The notes below the pieces were generated by a model, which made no database searches, had not been told where the DNA came from, and saw nothing but the letters and a program-made list of their open reading frames with translations. A DNA stretch of 59,837 nucleotides. Origin: Ignavibacteriaceae bacterium (GTDB lineage Bacteria; Bacteroidota; Ignavibacteria; Ignavibacteriales; Ignavibacteriaceae). The first letter of the stretch is position 1; each line of letters starts with the position of its first letter. Below, piece by piece: positions 1 through 9,200 of the stretch. Location: contig JACAFA010000170.1 of assembly GCA_013388525.1 (NCBI GenBank), positions 1 to 59,837 of the forward strand, read 5' to 3'. The position numbers and the translations under genes are program-made.

Positions 1-1
1 T

Positions 2-100
2 GCATTGTCAGTGAAATCGAAAATGAAAAATCCTTCAACGCTAAAAGAATATATAATTTTCTCAGAAATATTGGGTAAACCAAAAGCGCTTCGCAGATGA
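2..100 (+). CDS. C-terminal end of an unidentified protein (partial, 5' end outside window)
   Basis: An open frame enters from the window edge and ends in a protein-like tail (IIFSEILGKPKALRR) with its TGA overlapping the ATG of the helicase gene in the classic ATGA arrangement. That overlap is the main reason to prefer this frame. A competing frame, ending in LRNIG with TAA at 76-78, is also open to the edge, so the choice is not certain. Only about 32 residues are visible and no family can be named. If real, the gene is translationally coupled to the helicase. Confidence 0.4.
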   Translation, partial: ALSVKSKMKNPSTLKEYIIFSEILGKPKALRR

Positions 101-2094
101 ATCAAAAGAAATATATACTTACACGAGTTGGTAAAGCGGGATTCGAGAAAAAAATTGACGAATCCCGTTTTGCAATTAATTACCAGCAGGAGTTAAACCC
201 TTCACAATATGAAGCTGTTGCCGCAGTTAATGGTGCTTACCTTATAATTGCCGGTGCAGGAACAGGTAAAACCAGAACACTAGTCTATCGTGTTGCTAGA
301 CTAATTGAGCTTGGCTACGATCCTGACTCAATTTTGTTGCTGACATTTACACGCAAAGCTGCAAACGAAATGTTGAAACGTGCTTCTGTTCTGCTGGATG
401 ACCGCTGTTCAAAAATTCGCGGCGGAACATTTCATTCTTTTGCAAATCTTACTTTAAGAAAATATTCAAAAGCCGCCGGACTCGATTCAAACTTTACAAT
501 TCTTGATCAGGGAGATAGTGAAGATATAATCAATCTCATCCGTTCGCAGGAAGGATTAGTAAGCAAGGAGAGAAGATTTCCGAAGAAAGAAACTCTTAAT
601 AAAATTTTTAGTCTTTCTGCAAACACGGAGCGACCTGTCCAGTCAATCATTGAAGAAGAATATCCTCATTTTCTTACTGAGCTAGATGAGATATTGAAAA
701 TTCAGAGAGTCTATACCGAATACAAGAAAAGAAATAATCTTCTGGATTATGATGATCTGTTAATTTATTTACGGGACTTTCTGGCAAGCGGAAATGCTGC
801 AGCAAAAAATCTGCTTTCAACAATAAATTTTGTAATGGTGGATGAATATCAGGACACAAACAAACTCCAGGCGGATATTGTAAAAGGATTAGTTCAGCAC
901 AATGGGAATGTAATGGTAGTTGGAGATGACGCTCAGTCAATTTATTCATTCCGGGGAGCTAACTTTAAAAATATTATGGAATTCCCGAAACTCTTTCCGG
1001 AAGCACAGATTATTAAAATTGAAGAGAACTACAGAAGTGTTCAAAGCATTTTAAATTTTGCAAATCATATTTACGAAGGTGCAATCGAAAAATACACTAA
1101 AGCACTTTATACAAGAAGACAAGGTGGCGATCTGCCTTTTATCGTTGCCGCTGCAAATGAAAATATGCAATCCAAATTCATTGTTCAAAAAATACTTGAA
1201 CTGCTCGAAGAGGGTGTAAACCTGAAGGATATTGCTGTGCTTTTTCGTTCTTCATTTTTTTCATTTGATCTTGAAATTGAACTTGCCAAAGCAGGAATTC
1301 CTTTCCAGAAATTCGGTGGAATAAAGTTCATTGAAACTGCTCATGTAAAAGATGTGCTCGCATTTCTGAGAATTGCTTCCAATCCGAGAGACATAGTGAG
1401 TTGGTACAGAGTTTTATTACTGCACGAAGGTGTTGGTCCGAAAACTGCACAAAGAATTTTAGATGAACTGGCAACTGCAAGATTAACCATTGAACAGCAT
1501 CCGGGTTCTAAAAAAGAGTTTGCTCATGAAAAACTTAAAGAGCTTTTTGAAACTCTTTACAAATTGCACACAGCACAGGCGCCACCAACAGAGTTGATCG
1601 GAATGGTTTTCGATTACTATCATCCGATATTCAAATTAAAGTATGATGATTTTAACAAACGCAGCAAAGACCTCGAAACACTTCAGAATATTTCCGGGAA
1701 CTACAAGTCGCTGGATTCTTTTCTTGCTGATATGGCAATAGAGCCAATAATAGACAGTGTAACTGATATTGCTGCTACTGACAAAGAAGATGAATTTCTT
1801 ACTCTCTCCACAATTCACTCAGCAAAGGGTTTGGAATGGCATTCAGTATTTGTCATTCACGCTGTTGAAGGTTACTTCCCTTCTGTAAGAGCCGCTGAAA
1901 GTCTTGAATCTTTAGAGGAAGAAAGAAGATTGATGTATGTAGCATCAACAAGAGCAAAGCAAAATCTTTTTGTCACTTATCCGATGCATATGTATAATCG
2001 TATTGACGGAATTACTCTGTCAAAGCCATCGAGATTCATTTCAGAAATATCAACTGATAAAGCACAAGGCTGGTTGGTCGAAGATGAGTTTTAA
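97..2094 (+). CDS. UvrD/Rep/PcrA-type ATP-dependent DNA helicase (superfamily 1A)
   Basis: This is a 665-residue 3'-5' DNA helicase expected to act in the cytoplasm in repair or replication-fork rescue. The SF1A motifs are all visible in order: Walker A GAGTGKT at about 53-59, motif Ia LLLTFTRKAANEM, Walker B VDEYQDT with the DE pair near 249-250, motif III VVGDDAQSIYSFRGA near 276-290, motif IV EENYRS near 310, motif V STIHSAKGLEW near 570 and motif VI RRLMYVASTRAKQ near 610. At 665 aa it is closer to Rep in length than to UvrD (about 720), and it lacks a long C-terminal tail. Rep, PcrA and UvrD cannot be told apart from motifs alone. It overlaps the preceding partial gene by 4 bases and converges with the DUF1028 gene. 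Confidence 0.93.
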   Translation: MNQKKYILTRVGKAGFEKKIDESRFAINYQQELNPSQYEAVAAVNGAYLIIAGAGTGKTRTLVYRVARLIELGYDPDSILLLTFTRKAANEMLKRASVLLDDRCSKIRGGTFHSFANLTLRKYSKAAGLDSNFTILDQGDSEDIINLIRSQEGLVSKERRFPKKETLNKIFSLSANTERPVQSIIEEEYPHFLTELDEILKIQRVYTEYKKRNNLLDYDDLLIYLRDFLASGNAAAKNLLSTINFVMVDEYQDTNKLQADIVKGLVQHNGNVMVVGDDAQSIYSFRGANFKNIMEFPKLFPEAQIIKIEENYRSVQSILNFANHIYEGAIEKYTKALYTRRQGGDLPFIVAAANENMQSKFIVQKILELLEEGVNLKDIAVLFRSSFFSFDLEIELAKAGIPFQKFGGIKFIETAHVKDVLAFLRIASNPRDIVSWYRVLLLHEGVGPKTAQRILDELATARLTIEQHPGSKKEFAHEKLKELFETLYKLHTAQAPPTELIGMVFDYYHPIFKLKYDDFNKRSKDLETLQNISGNYKSLDSFLADMAIEPIIDSVTDIAATDKEDEFLTLSTIHSAKGLEWHSVFVIHAVEGYFPSVRAAESLESLEEERRLMYVASTRAKQNLFVTYPMHMYNRIDGITLSKPSRFISEISTDKAQGWLVEDEF

Positions 2095-2103
2095 AACGGT
2101 CCC

Positions 2104-2264
2104 GCTCCTAAATCCTCTCCCCGAAGGGAAAAGGACTTTAATAGTCATTTTATTCAAACCTTTACGACCGATATCTATTATTTGTATTAATGACCAATCA
2201 TCAGTTCTAAAAAATTCTTTACTATGTTTCCCTTTCCTTAGGGAAGGGATTAAGGGATGGGCTT
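2104..2264. repeat. Dispersed repeat filling the convergent intergenic region
   Basis: The space between the helicase stop and the DUF1028 stop contains two hairpin arms: CCTCTCCCCGAAGGGAAAAGG near 2113, here reading TCTCCCCGAAGGGAAAAGG, and CCCTTTCCTTAGGGAAGGG near 2230. Such CCCTCTCC..GGAGAGGG paired blocks are a common intergenic repeat in Ignavibacteria and related genomes. The element may also serve as a bidirectional terminator. Its exact ends cannot be fixed from one copy. Confidence 0.45.
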
Positions 2265-3638
2265 TCATCTCAACAAAATCATCTTTTTAGTATCGATAAA
2301 AGTTCCTGCCTGCAACTTATAGAAATAGGTTCCACTCGAAAGAGAAGATGCATCAAATAGAATTTCATAAATCCCGGGTTTCTGTTCTTTATTTACCAAA
2401 GTTGCGACTTCATTCCCTAATACATCATAAACTTTCAAAATAACAAACTGAGATTGCTTCACTTCGTTCGCAATAACATTAGGAATTGAATATTTTATTA
2501 TAGTCGAGGGATTAAACGGATTTGGTGAATTCTGATATAAATAAAAACTGGTTGGCGAAACAGGATTTTCAGATACTGAAACAGGATTTGCATAGATAAC
2601 TACTGCTTTCCAAAAAATTCTTACAGTATCAGTTCCAGAAATTACAATTGCCGAAATTGTATCACTTCCAACTGCAATCGGTGCTGTAATTGTTGCTTCG
2701 TAGGTTCCATCACCTAAATCAATAACACTCCCTAATGTTCCTGCACCTGTGTTTGAAAGAATTATCTGCTTTCCACTGGTAAGTAATGTATCAGAATTAT
2801 TTTTTGGAATAATTGTAATCACTCCTTGTGAAGTTCCATTTGCAGGAATTGTGTCCGGATCGATTTCGATCAGTGAGAGAAATGGATCAACAATGTTGAA
2901 TTTTACTGCCTTCCAATTATTAAACATAGTTTGAAGTGAATCAATCGGATCTTTACCAATTGGTGTATCTGGAACAACGATTTGTATATAGGGAGTTCCT
3001 CCATCACCAATTCTCACAACTTTAACAAATCCTGATTGTGATGAAGTCCCTCTTGCCGCACAGCGAGTATCTGCACCAAGAATTTTTGCTGCCTGAAGTG
3101 TTGCCATAAGCCGGTCAGCCAAAGGACCCGGTGTATTAAGAAAAGTATTATGCATTGTATCAATAATAACCTGTCCAAGCAAAATATTTCCCTGGATTGC
3201 ATAACCGGGGCCAGTAATGTGGTTTTTATAATTAGTACAATTTGATCCTGTGTATGCGGCACTTTCTCCGTTTCGGGTAAGGTCAACAATTCCATATTGA
3301 CGAATGGTTGGATTTCCCTGTGCATCATTAGCAATTAACCAATCAATAATTTGTTGAGGAGATAATCCTTGAAGCATCTTCTGTCTTGCATTTTGCTGAT
3401 TTGTTGAATTCCACGAAGCTTGTGTATGAATACCGCCAATACCTTCGATAACATCGCTCAGTATAAAAGCTCCAATTCCGCCAATTGGTCCAACACAGGA
3501 AGCACCAGCGCTTCCAATCTCGCCGGTGATAGTATCAACTGCAACGATTGAAAACGTATCCTGTGCTTCAAGATTCAATTGAAACAAAAGGATCAAAACA
3601 AATAAGATATAGAAACAGCTCTTAACAAAGTTTTTCAT
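2265..3638 (-). CDS. Exported DUF1028 (Ntn-hydrolase-like) protein with Ig-like region and T9SS type A sorting domain
   Basis: The protein has 457 residues. Residues 1-25 form a signal peptide ending near LEA-QD. Residues about 26-225 match DUF1028, a family with an Ntn-hydrolase-like fold and unproven activity; hallmarks are the FSIVAVD start, GEIGSAGASC, GGIGA and NCTNY-type segments. Residues about 245-345 look like an invasin/Ig-like beta domain. The last 85 residues are a T9SS type A sorting domain (NSPNPFNPSTIIKYSIP, then LKVYDVLGNEVATLV and KKMILLR), so the mature protein should be exported to the cell surface. A short dispersed repeat is embedded in the sorting domain at about 2452-2477. 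The final TGA sits at the edge of the downstream repeat. The DUF1028 assignment is by remembered family pattern. Confidence 0.85.
   Translation of the reverse strand: MKNFVKSCFYILFVLILLFQLNLEAQDTFSIVAVDTITGEIGSAGASCVGPIGGIGAFILSDVIEGIGGIHTQASWNSTNQQNARQKMLQGLSPQQIIDWLIANDAQGNPTIRQYGIVDLTRNGESAAYTGSNCTNYKNHITGPGYAIQGNILLGQVIIDTMHNTFLNTPGPLADRLMATLQAAKILGADTRCAARGTSSQSGFVKVVRIGDGGTPYIQIVVPDTPIGKDPIDSLQTMFNNWKAVKFNIVDPFLSLIEIDPDTIPANGTSQGVITIIPKNNSDTLLTSGKQIILSNTGAGTLGSVIDLGDGTYEATITAPIAVGSDTISAIVISGTDTVRIFWKAVVIYANPVSVSENPVSPTSFYLYQNSPNPFNPSTIIKYSIPNVIANEVKQSQFVILKVYDVLGNEVATLVNKEQKPGIYEILFDASSLSSGTYFYKLQAGTFIDTKKMILLR
2452..2477 (-). repeat. 26-bp dispersed palindromic repeat inserted in frame in a T9SS sorting domain
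   Basis: The plus strand reads TTGCTTCACTTCGTTCGCAA here, giving VIANEVKQSQ in the protein. It matches 25 of 26 bases with the copy at 55633-55658 in another T9SS gene, in the same orientation and reading phase. It belongs to the widespread GTCATTGCGAACGAAGTGAA repeat class. It adds about ten residues between the SIP strand and the FVILKVYDVLG strand, where other sorting domains in the window have only EDG. Confidence 0.8.
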
Positions 3639-3688
3639 AGTTAGCTCATAATTTTTTTTGACTTCATTTTTAAGTTAAATATAATTTA

Positions 3689-6127
3689 TCAATAATACTT
3701 AATACTGATTCGAACCCTTCCATCTCTGCCTTTATCATCAAGACAGGTAATCTTTAATTCTTTTTCTTCCGGTATAAAAAACACTCTTTCACCCGGTTTA
3801 GTTTTCTTAAAGAATTTTTCATTCACATACCAGTAATGAGTTTTAACTCTGCTGTCCGATGCAGCGAGCAGAAGTATTTCCTGTCCCGATTTTTTTTCCA
3901 GGAAATATTCATAATCTTCAGATGGAGATAATATTTTCGGACCACCTTCGACAAATTTTGCGGTACAATCCGGATTATGTGTTGGCGGCTGGCGATAATC
4001 GTATTTATTCTGTGCAAGCCAGGCAGAAAGCTCAGGTTCATAAACAGTAAAAACAACTTTCTTATAGTCTGATGAAGGCAAACATCCTGTACAATATTGA
4101 ACACTTTCATCAAGATTAACATAGACTGGTTTGTGAATATTACAAACTACGTTATTCGATTTATTCTTAATTGCAAAATCAAGCACTCTGTTTGTGCAAT
4201 ACTTTGTTGGAATCTTTCCGCTCTCGCTGCAGACTTCTCTTGTATATAACTCTTCAGGCATATCAAACCACTTTACATCTGAATCATAATCAATCGCATT
4301 AAAGAGATCGAAAAGAAGCGGAACTGCAGCTTCTGCACCGGAAAGATTCGGAGAACCAACTCCATTGAAGTTTCCCATCCACACTCCGATTGTGTAATTG
4401 GGATTAAAACCAATTGCCCATGCATCTCTTTTACCATAAGATGTTCCTGTTTTCCAGGCAAACTTCGGCAGCTTTGAATAATTAGCAAGATTTGCAATAT
4501 CACTTCTGTTGGTTCCTGAAAGAATCTGTGCAATCAAATATGAAGATGCTTCAGAAAAAACTTGCTCACCTTTTTGTTCATCATCATTTAATATAAACTG
4601 AAAAGGATAAAGTTTTCCTTTTCTTGCAAATGCTGAGAATAGTCTTGTTAATTCTTGTAGATTTGTTCCGCAGCCACCAAGTATCATCGAAAGACCAAGT
4701 TTATTTTTTTGATTTTGAATTTGATTAAATCCACAACTTTCTAAAAAACCAGTAAAATTATTTAATCCGACTTGCTCAAGCAGCTTGACCGCAGGAATAT
4801 TCAATGAATTCACAAGTGCAAATTCAACTGAAACATTTCCATAGAATTTCAAATCGTAGTTTTCAGGTTGATAGCCGTGAAAGTCTGTCGGAATATCTGC
4901 AAACTTCATTTGAGGAGTCAGGTTTCCATCATCGAATGCGTACGCATATAACGCAGCCTTTAATGTTGAACCGGGAGATCGGATTGCAGTTATGCCATTC
5001 ACCTGTCCAAAAGATCCTTCATCATAAAAATCGGCAGAACCGCAATAAGCAACCACCGATGAATTCCTGTTATCAATTACAAGCACTGCACCATTTGTTA
5101 TTCCTTTGTAGAAAAGTTTTTTCACGTGACGAAGCAATAAATTCTCTGCTGTTTGCTGCAATGACAGATCAAGTGTTGTGTTTAATATATCTCCACTAAA
5201 ATTATTTTTGATGAAGTAGCTGAAGTGCGGAGCTAAAACAGGAATTGCAAATCTGTTCTTATCAACAGGTTCATCCAGTGCATCTTTTAAATCTACAGAT
5301 GAAAATATTTTTTCTTGTTTGAATTTGTTAATCCAGAAGTTTCTTTTTTGAATAACTGTTGCAGAGAAATTCCTTGTCATTCCGGCTTGTTCCGGCAGAA
5401 CGAAGTTCTGACGAACTTGTTCGGAATCTGACAAGGAATATTTATAATCTGATTCCTGACTCCCCTGCTGAAGCAGGGTCGCAGGAATGACATTACTTGC
5501 TGGAGTTCTATCTAAGCGAAGAGTGTTCGGATCGTTTGGTATTACCGCAAGCGTTATTGATTGAGCAAGACTAAGCTTACCCGGCGGTCTGTTGAAGTAA
5601 ATGTATGAAGCCGACTTCACGCCTTCGATGTTTCCGCCAAATGGAAGAAGACTTAAATAAAGCTCAAGTATTTCTTTTTTTGAGTATCTTATCTCAAGCT
5701 GGATTGCACGGAACATTTCACCAAATTTGTTAATGTAAGTTCGCTTTTTTGGCTCCAGCATTCGTGCAACCTGCATAGTAATTGTTGATGCACCAAGCTG
5801 AGTTTCACCAGTAGTTATGTTCCGATAAAATGCACGAATTATTGAAAGAGGATTTATTCCGAAGTGCCAGTAAAACCAGCTATCTTCTTTTTCAATTATT
5901 GCTTTGATCAGTTCCGGAGAAACTTCTTCGAGTTCAGTTCTTAATCTCCACTTGTCATCGCTTGTTAAATAAGCGGTAAGTAAAGTTCCATCCTTCGCGT
6001 GGATTTCTTTTGAGAATTCCTTTTTCCTGGGTAGAGGAAACAGTATATCCAGCACAACAAATAGCAATAAGGTTGTGAAGGCAATCTTAACTGTTCGTTG
6101 ATATTTTTTTAATAATTCAAAATGCAT
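3689..6127 (-). CDS. pbpC: Penicillin-binding protein 1C (bifunctional transglycosylase/transpeptidase)
   Basis: This 812-residue protein polymerises and cross-links peptidoglycan from the outer face of the cytoplasmic membrane. It has one N-terminal membrane segment at about 14-31. The GT51 transglycosylase follows, with EDSWFYWHFG near 88-97, GASTITMQVARML and the RAIQLEIRYSKKEILELYL block. The transpeptidase carries STLK near 386, SLN near 440 and KTGTS near 556. A C-terminal domain typical of PBP1C (about 700-812) follows. The gene lies downstream of the alpha-2-macroglobulin gene on the same strand, an association known from many bacteria. Residues about 212-251 between the two enzyme domains are encoded by an inserted dispersed repeat (5375-5492). 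The gene ends with TGA. Confidence 0.93.
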   Translation of the reverse strand: MHFELLKKYQRTVKIAFTTLLLFVVLDILFPLPRKKEFSKEIHAKDGTLLTAYLTSDDKWRLRTELEEVSPELIKAIIEKEDSWFYWHFGINPLSIIRAFYRNITTGETQLGASTITMQVARMLEPKKRTYINKFGEMFRAIQLEIRYSKKEILELYLSLLPFGGNIEGVKSASYIYFNRPPGKLSLAQSITLAVIPNDPNTLRLDRTPASNVIPATLLQQGSQESDYKYSLSDSEQVRQNFVLPEQAGMTRNFSATVIQKRNFWINKFKQEKIFSSVDLKDALDEPVDKNRFAIPVLAPHFSYFIKNNFSGDILNTTLDLSLQQTAENLLLRHVKKLFYKGITNGAVLVIDNRNSSVVAYCGSADFYDEGSFGQVNGITAIRSPGSTLKAALYAYAFDDGNLTPQMKFADIPTDFHGYQPENYDLKFYGNVSVEFALVNSLNIPAVKLLEQVGLNNFTGFLESCGFNQIQNQKNKLGLSMILGGCGTNLQELTRLFSAFARKGKLYPFQFILNDDEQKGEQVFSEASSYLIAQILSGTNRSDIANLANYSKLPKFAWKTGTSYGKRDAWAIGFNPNYTIGVWMGNFNGVGSPNLSGAEAAVPLLFDLFNAIDYDSDVKWFDMPEELYTREVCSESGKIPTKYCTNRVLDFAIKNKSNNVVCNIHKPVYVNLDESVQYCTGCLPSSDYKKVVFTVYEPELSAWLAQNKYDYRQPPTHNPDCTAKFVEGGPKILSPSEDYEYFLEKKSGQEILLLAASDSRVKTHYWYVNEKFFKKTKPGERVFFIPEEKELKITCLDDKGRDGRVRISIKYY
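5375..5492. repeat. 118-bp inverted-end repeat inserted in frame in pbpC
   Basis: The segment begins TGTCATTCCGGC and ends GCAGGAATGACA, so TGTCATTCC/GGAATGACA form inverted ends. Inside are nested stems (TTGTTCCGGCAGAACGAAGT; CCCTGCTGAAGCAGGG). It is translated as about 39 residues between the GT51 and transpeptidase domains without breaking the frame. A related element is in the intergenic region at 6151-6247. Confidence 0.8.
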
Positions 6128-6150
6128 GGTTCTTAAAACATAATTTGAGC

Positions 6151-6247
6151 TGTCATTCCAGCTTGTCTGGAATCAGACAGCTCATTATTCAATAATTCAT
6201 CAGATTCCCGACGCGACCCGACAAAGTCGGGTCTTGCGGGAATGACA
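6151..6247. repeat. 97-bp inverted-end repeat between pbpC and the alpha-2-macroglobulin gene
   Basis: It starts TGTCATTCCAGCTTGTCTGG and ends TTGCGGGAATGACA, sharing the same inverted ends as the pbpC insert, with an internal stem CCCGACAAAGTCGGG. It separates the two genes of the pbpC pair and ends 11 bases before the alpha-2-macroglobulin stop codon. Confidence 0.8.
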
Positions 6248-6258
6248 TTCGCGTTTTA

Positions 6259-9200
6259 CTATTCTCCCAAACTCTGCAATACTTTCACAACACCAGCTCC
6301 GTGATATGAATGATACTCCTGATCGTACATTGCCTCGGCACCGATAACAGGAAGCTGATAAGTTCCCTGGTTTACTACACGAAGCATATAATAAAAATCT
6401 TTCGTCTGATTTCTAACCAGTTCTGTAAACAGCAGAAGCCTGTCATCACGCACATCCATATACTGAGCATTCATCGGATTTTTCGGTTTCCATTTCAGCT
6501 CAGTTGCAGGATTGAGTCTTGGGTTTTCAATTTCAAATCCTGCGGGAATTAAATCTGTGATAACTATGTTCTCAGCATTCTTATCAAAACCAGTTAATTC
6601 AATCTTACAGACAATCAACTCGCCCTGATAAAATCGAAAATCAGAAATTAATCTTCCCGTTTTGTAGCTGTAGAAAGTTCTTCTAACCTGCATATAAGAA
6701 TCTTCTTCCTTTACTTTTTCATTTAGCTTAACTCCCTCTGCACTCCAGAAATAATATACTTCTCCTTTACCACTTGCTTTCAAAGATATATTCGAAGAGT
6801 TAAGTTTGCTATCAGTTACCGTTAAATCTTTCCCTGAAAATTTATTAATTGATTTTCCATCAACAAGAATATCAACTGTAACATCTGCATCGGCATTAAG
6901 ACTTGCAGCTTTACCAAGTGCAAGAAATGCAAACGATCTTTCCTGGGTAGAATACATTCTGTCAGCATTTTGAGTAAGGTATTTTATAATTAATGGAATC
7001 TGCTTATTCGCTGGTTCAACTTCCAGGAGAACGTTCAGCATAATTGCATTTGCACGGATATCGGAATCGAAACTGCCTCCTGTTAATCGATCGGTTCTTT
7101 CAGGTGTGAATGCATTCGGTACGATTTCGTAATAAGAATTCCATCTTCCCATTAAAGCATAAGAACCGGCAAGAAGATAACGCATATCCTCTGATACAAG
7201 ATGAGGTCGTGCTTTGTAGTAGTTCATCGTTGCGATGTCTCCTTCACCAGCAAGAGCAAGTACGTAAAGTGAATAGAGAATTTCTTTGCTGGCAATTTTC
7301 TTTATTGTTCTTCCGGTCGGCAGATACGTAACATAATCAAACGTACTCTGGTCTTTAGCTTTCTGAGCTAAATACCGCATCAGCTTTTTCATCACATCTT
7401 CCGAAACATTAAATCCGGCTTTCTTTGCTTCAACTAAAAAGTGAGCAGCATACACAGATCCCCACCAGCTTGTTTCGGTTCCTCCCTGCCAGTATGCAAT
7501 CGAGCCATCATACAATTGCATTGATTCAATTTTGCGTATTCCTTCTTTCACATAATAAACGGGATTGTTTGTCCGATACATTTCAGGGGCAACGAGCTTT
7601 GCAAGATCTTCAAAGTAAAGCTGTGGAAATAATTTTGAAACTGTTTGCTCAACACAGCCGTGCGGATATCCAACCAGATACTTCAAGTGTTTTGCAAATT
7701 TTATTGCAGGGAACCTGCTGATAGTTAAAGTAGTACTTTGGGTTCCTTTAAGGAAATTTTTTGGTACATCAATTCTTATTTCCTTGCCAGCCTCGATTGT
7801 TCCAGAACCTGTTTCAACAATTAGAGGAGAAATCGGTCTGATAGCAATATCAATTTCTTCTATAACTTTTGCGAGTCCGCTTATTTCAAAAATAATTTTA
7901 CCAGCACCAACCTGTGACTGAGCAGAAATACCAAACGTAACACTCCTCGTAGAATTTGGATCAATCTTGATTGATTTTTTTGATGATGAAGTAATTTTTA
8001 GTGGTCCTTCAACTTTCAAGCTTACCTCAACGTTTGCAACTTTATCTGTTGTATTGAAAACTGAAACCGGGGTAACAAGTGAATCATTAACAGCAAGGAA
8101 ACGAGGAACCTGAGGTTCAATTATCAGATCATCAGCAACTTTCATTTTGTTTTCAGCTGAACCGAAACGCGAACCGGTATATGCAACTGCCATCAAACGA
8201 ACTTCTCCATTAAACTGAGGGATATTCAGTGAGACAGTTACAACACCATCACTGTTGGTTTTCTTAATTCCGCTCCAGTAAGAAAGAAGTTTAAATCTCT
8301 TAACGGAAATTGGATTAGTTCTTTTCTGGAGCTGCTGTTCCATATCACCGCCACCGGGAGATGAACTGATTTTTACAATTTCCGGTAATAGCAGTTTATA
8401 CAGATCATAACTCTCAACCATCAACGGTCGTTTGGCATACATAAATTCAAATGGATCCGGAGTAGAAAAATTTGTTATCTGAAGAATACCTTCATCAACA
8501 GCAGCAACAGTTACATAAATATTTTTCTGTGCTTCAGTTTTTATTGTTATCTGTTGTGTTGTATTCGGTTTTATTTTTTGAGATGCTGAAATAGAAACCG
8601 GAAGCTTATTTTTATTTTTGATTACTTTCATCGAAGCAAAACCATGTCCAACAAGAAATGGTGCTGAATCGTCTTTGCTGTGCTTTTTAAAAAGTGTAGC
8701 GGTTACATAAACGTTTGGCATATGTTCATCCTGCAAAGACAATTCAAGTTCTGCTGATTTGCTGTTTACATCAATATATTTGTAATCATAAACACTGCCT
8801 CTTTCCAGAGTTATAAGTAGCTTACCCGAAAAAGGACAAGTAAAGAGAACTTTTGCTTTATCACCGGGTTCGTATTTCTCTTTATCAAAAACGATTTCTA
8901 CTCTTCCTTCTTTATCAACTTCAAATGATCCCGCTGTTGAAGTTCCCCAACCGTAAACATAAAAATCATTTTTTTCATAATCACTACTGCCTTTTTTTGA
9001 AATTCGTAATTCATACCTTCCTGATTTTGAAACCATAAAATTAAATTTCGTCGCGCCGTTTATTGTTACATCTTTTTCCCATTCATTAAATTCTTTTTCT
9101 TCTGAGGCATAATAGTATCTGTCTGAATAATCTTTTTTAAGCACTGTCTGCCATTCATATCTCACCAGCATTGCAGTTGCTGAAAAATTATTAATCTGCT

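Noticed and set aside
1970..2290. 106-aa plus-strand ORF overlapping the helicase end
   Set aside because: It reads in another frame of the helicase and then through a dispersed repeat; no ribosome site.
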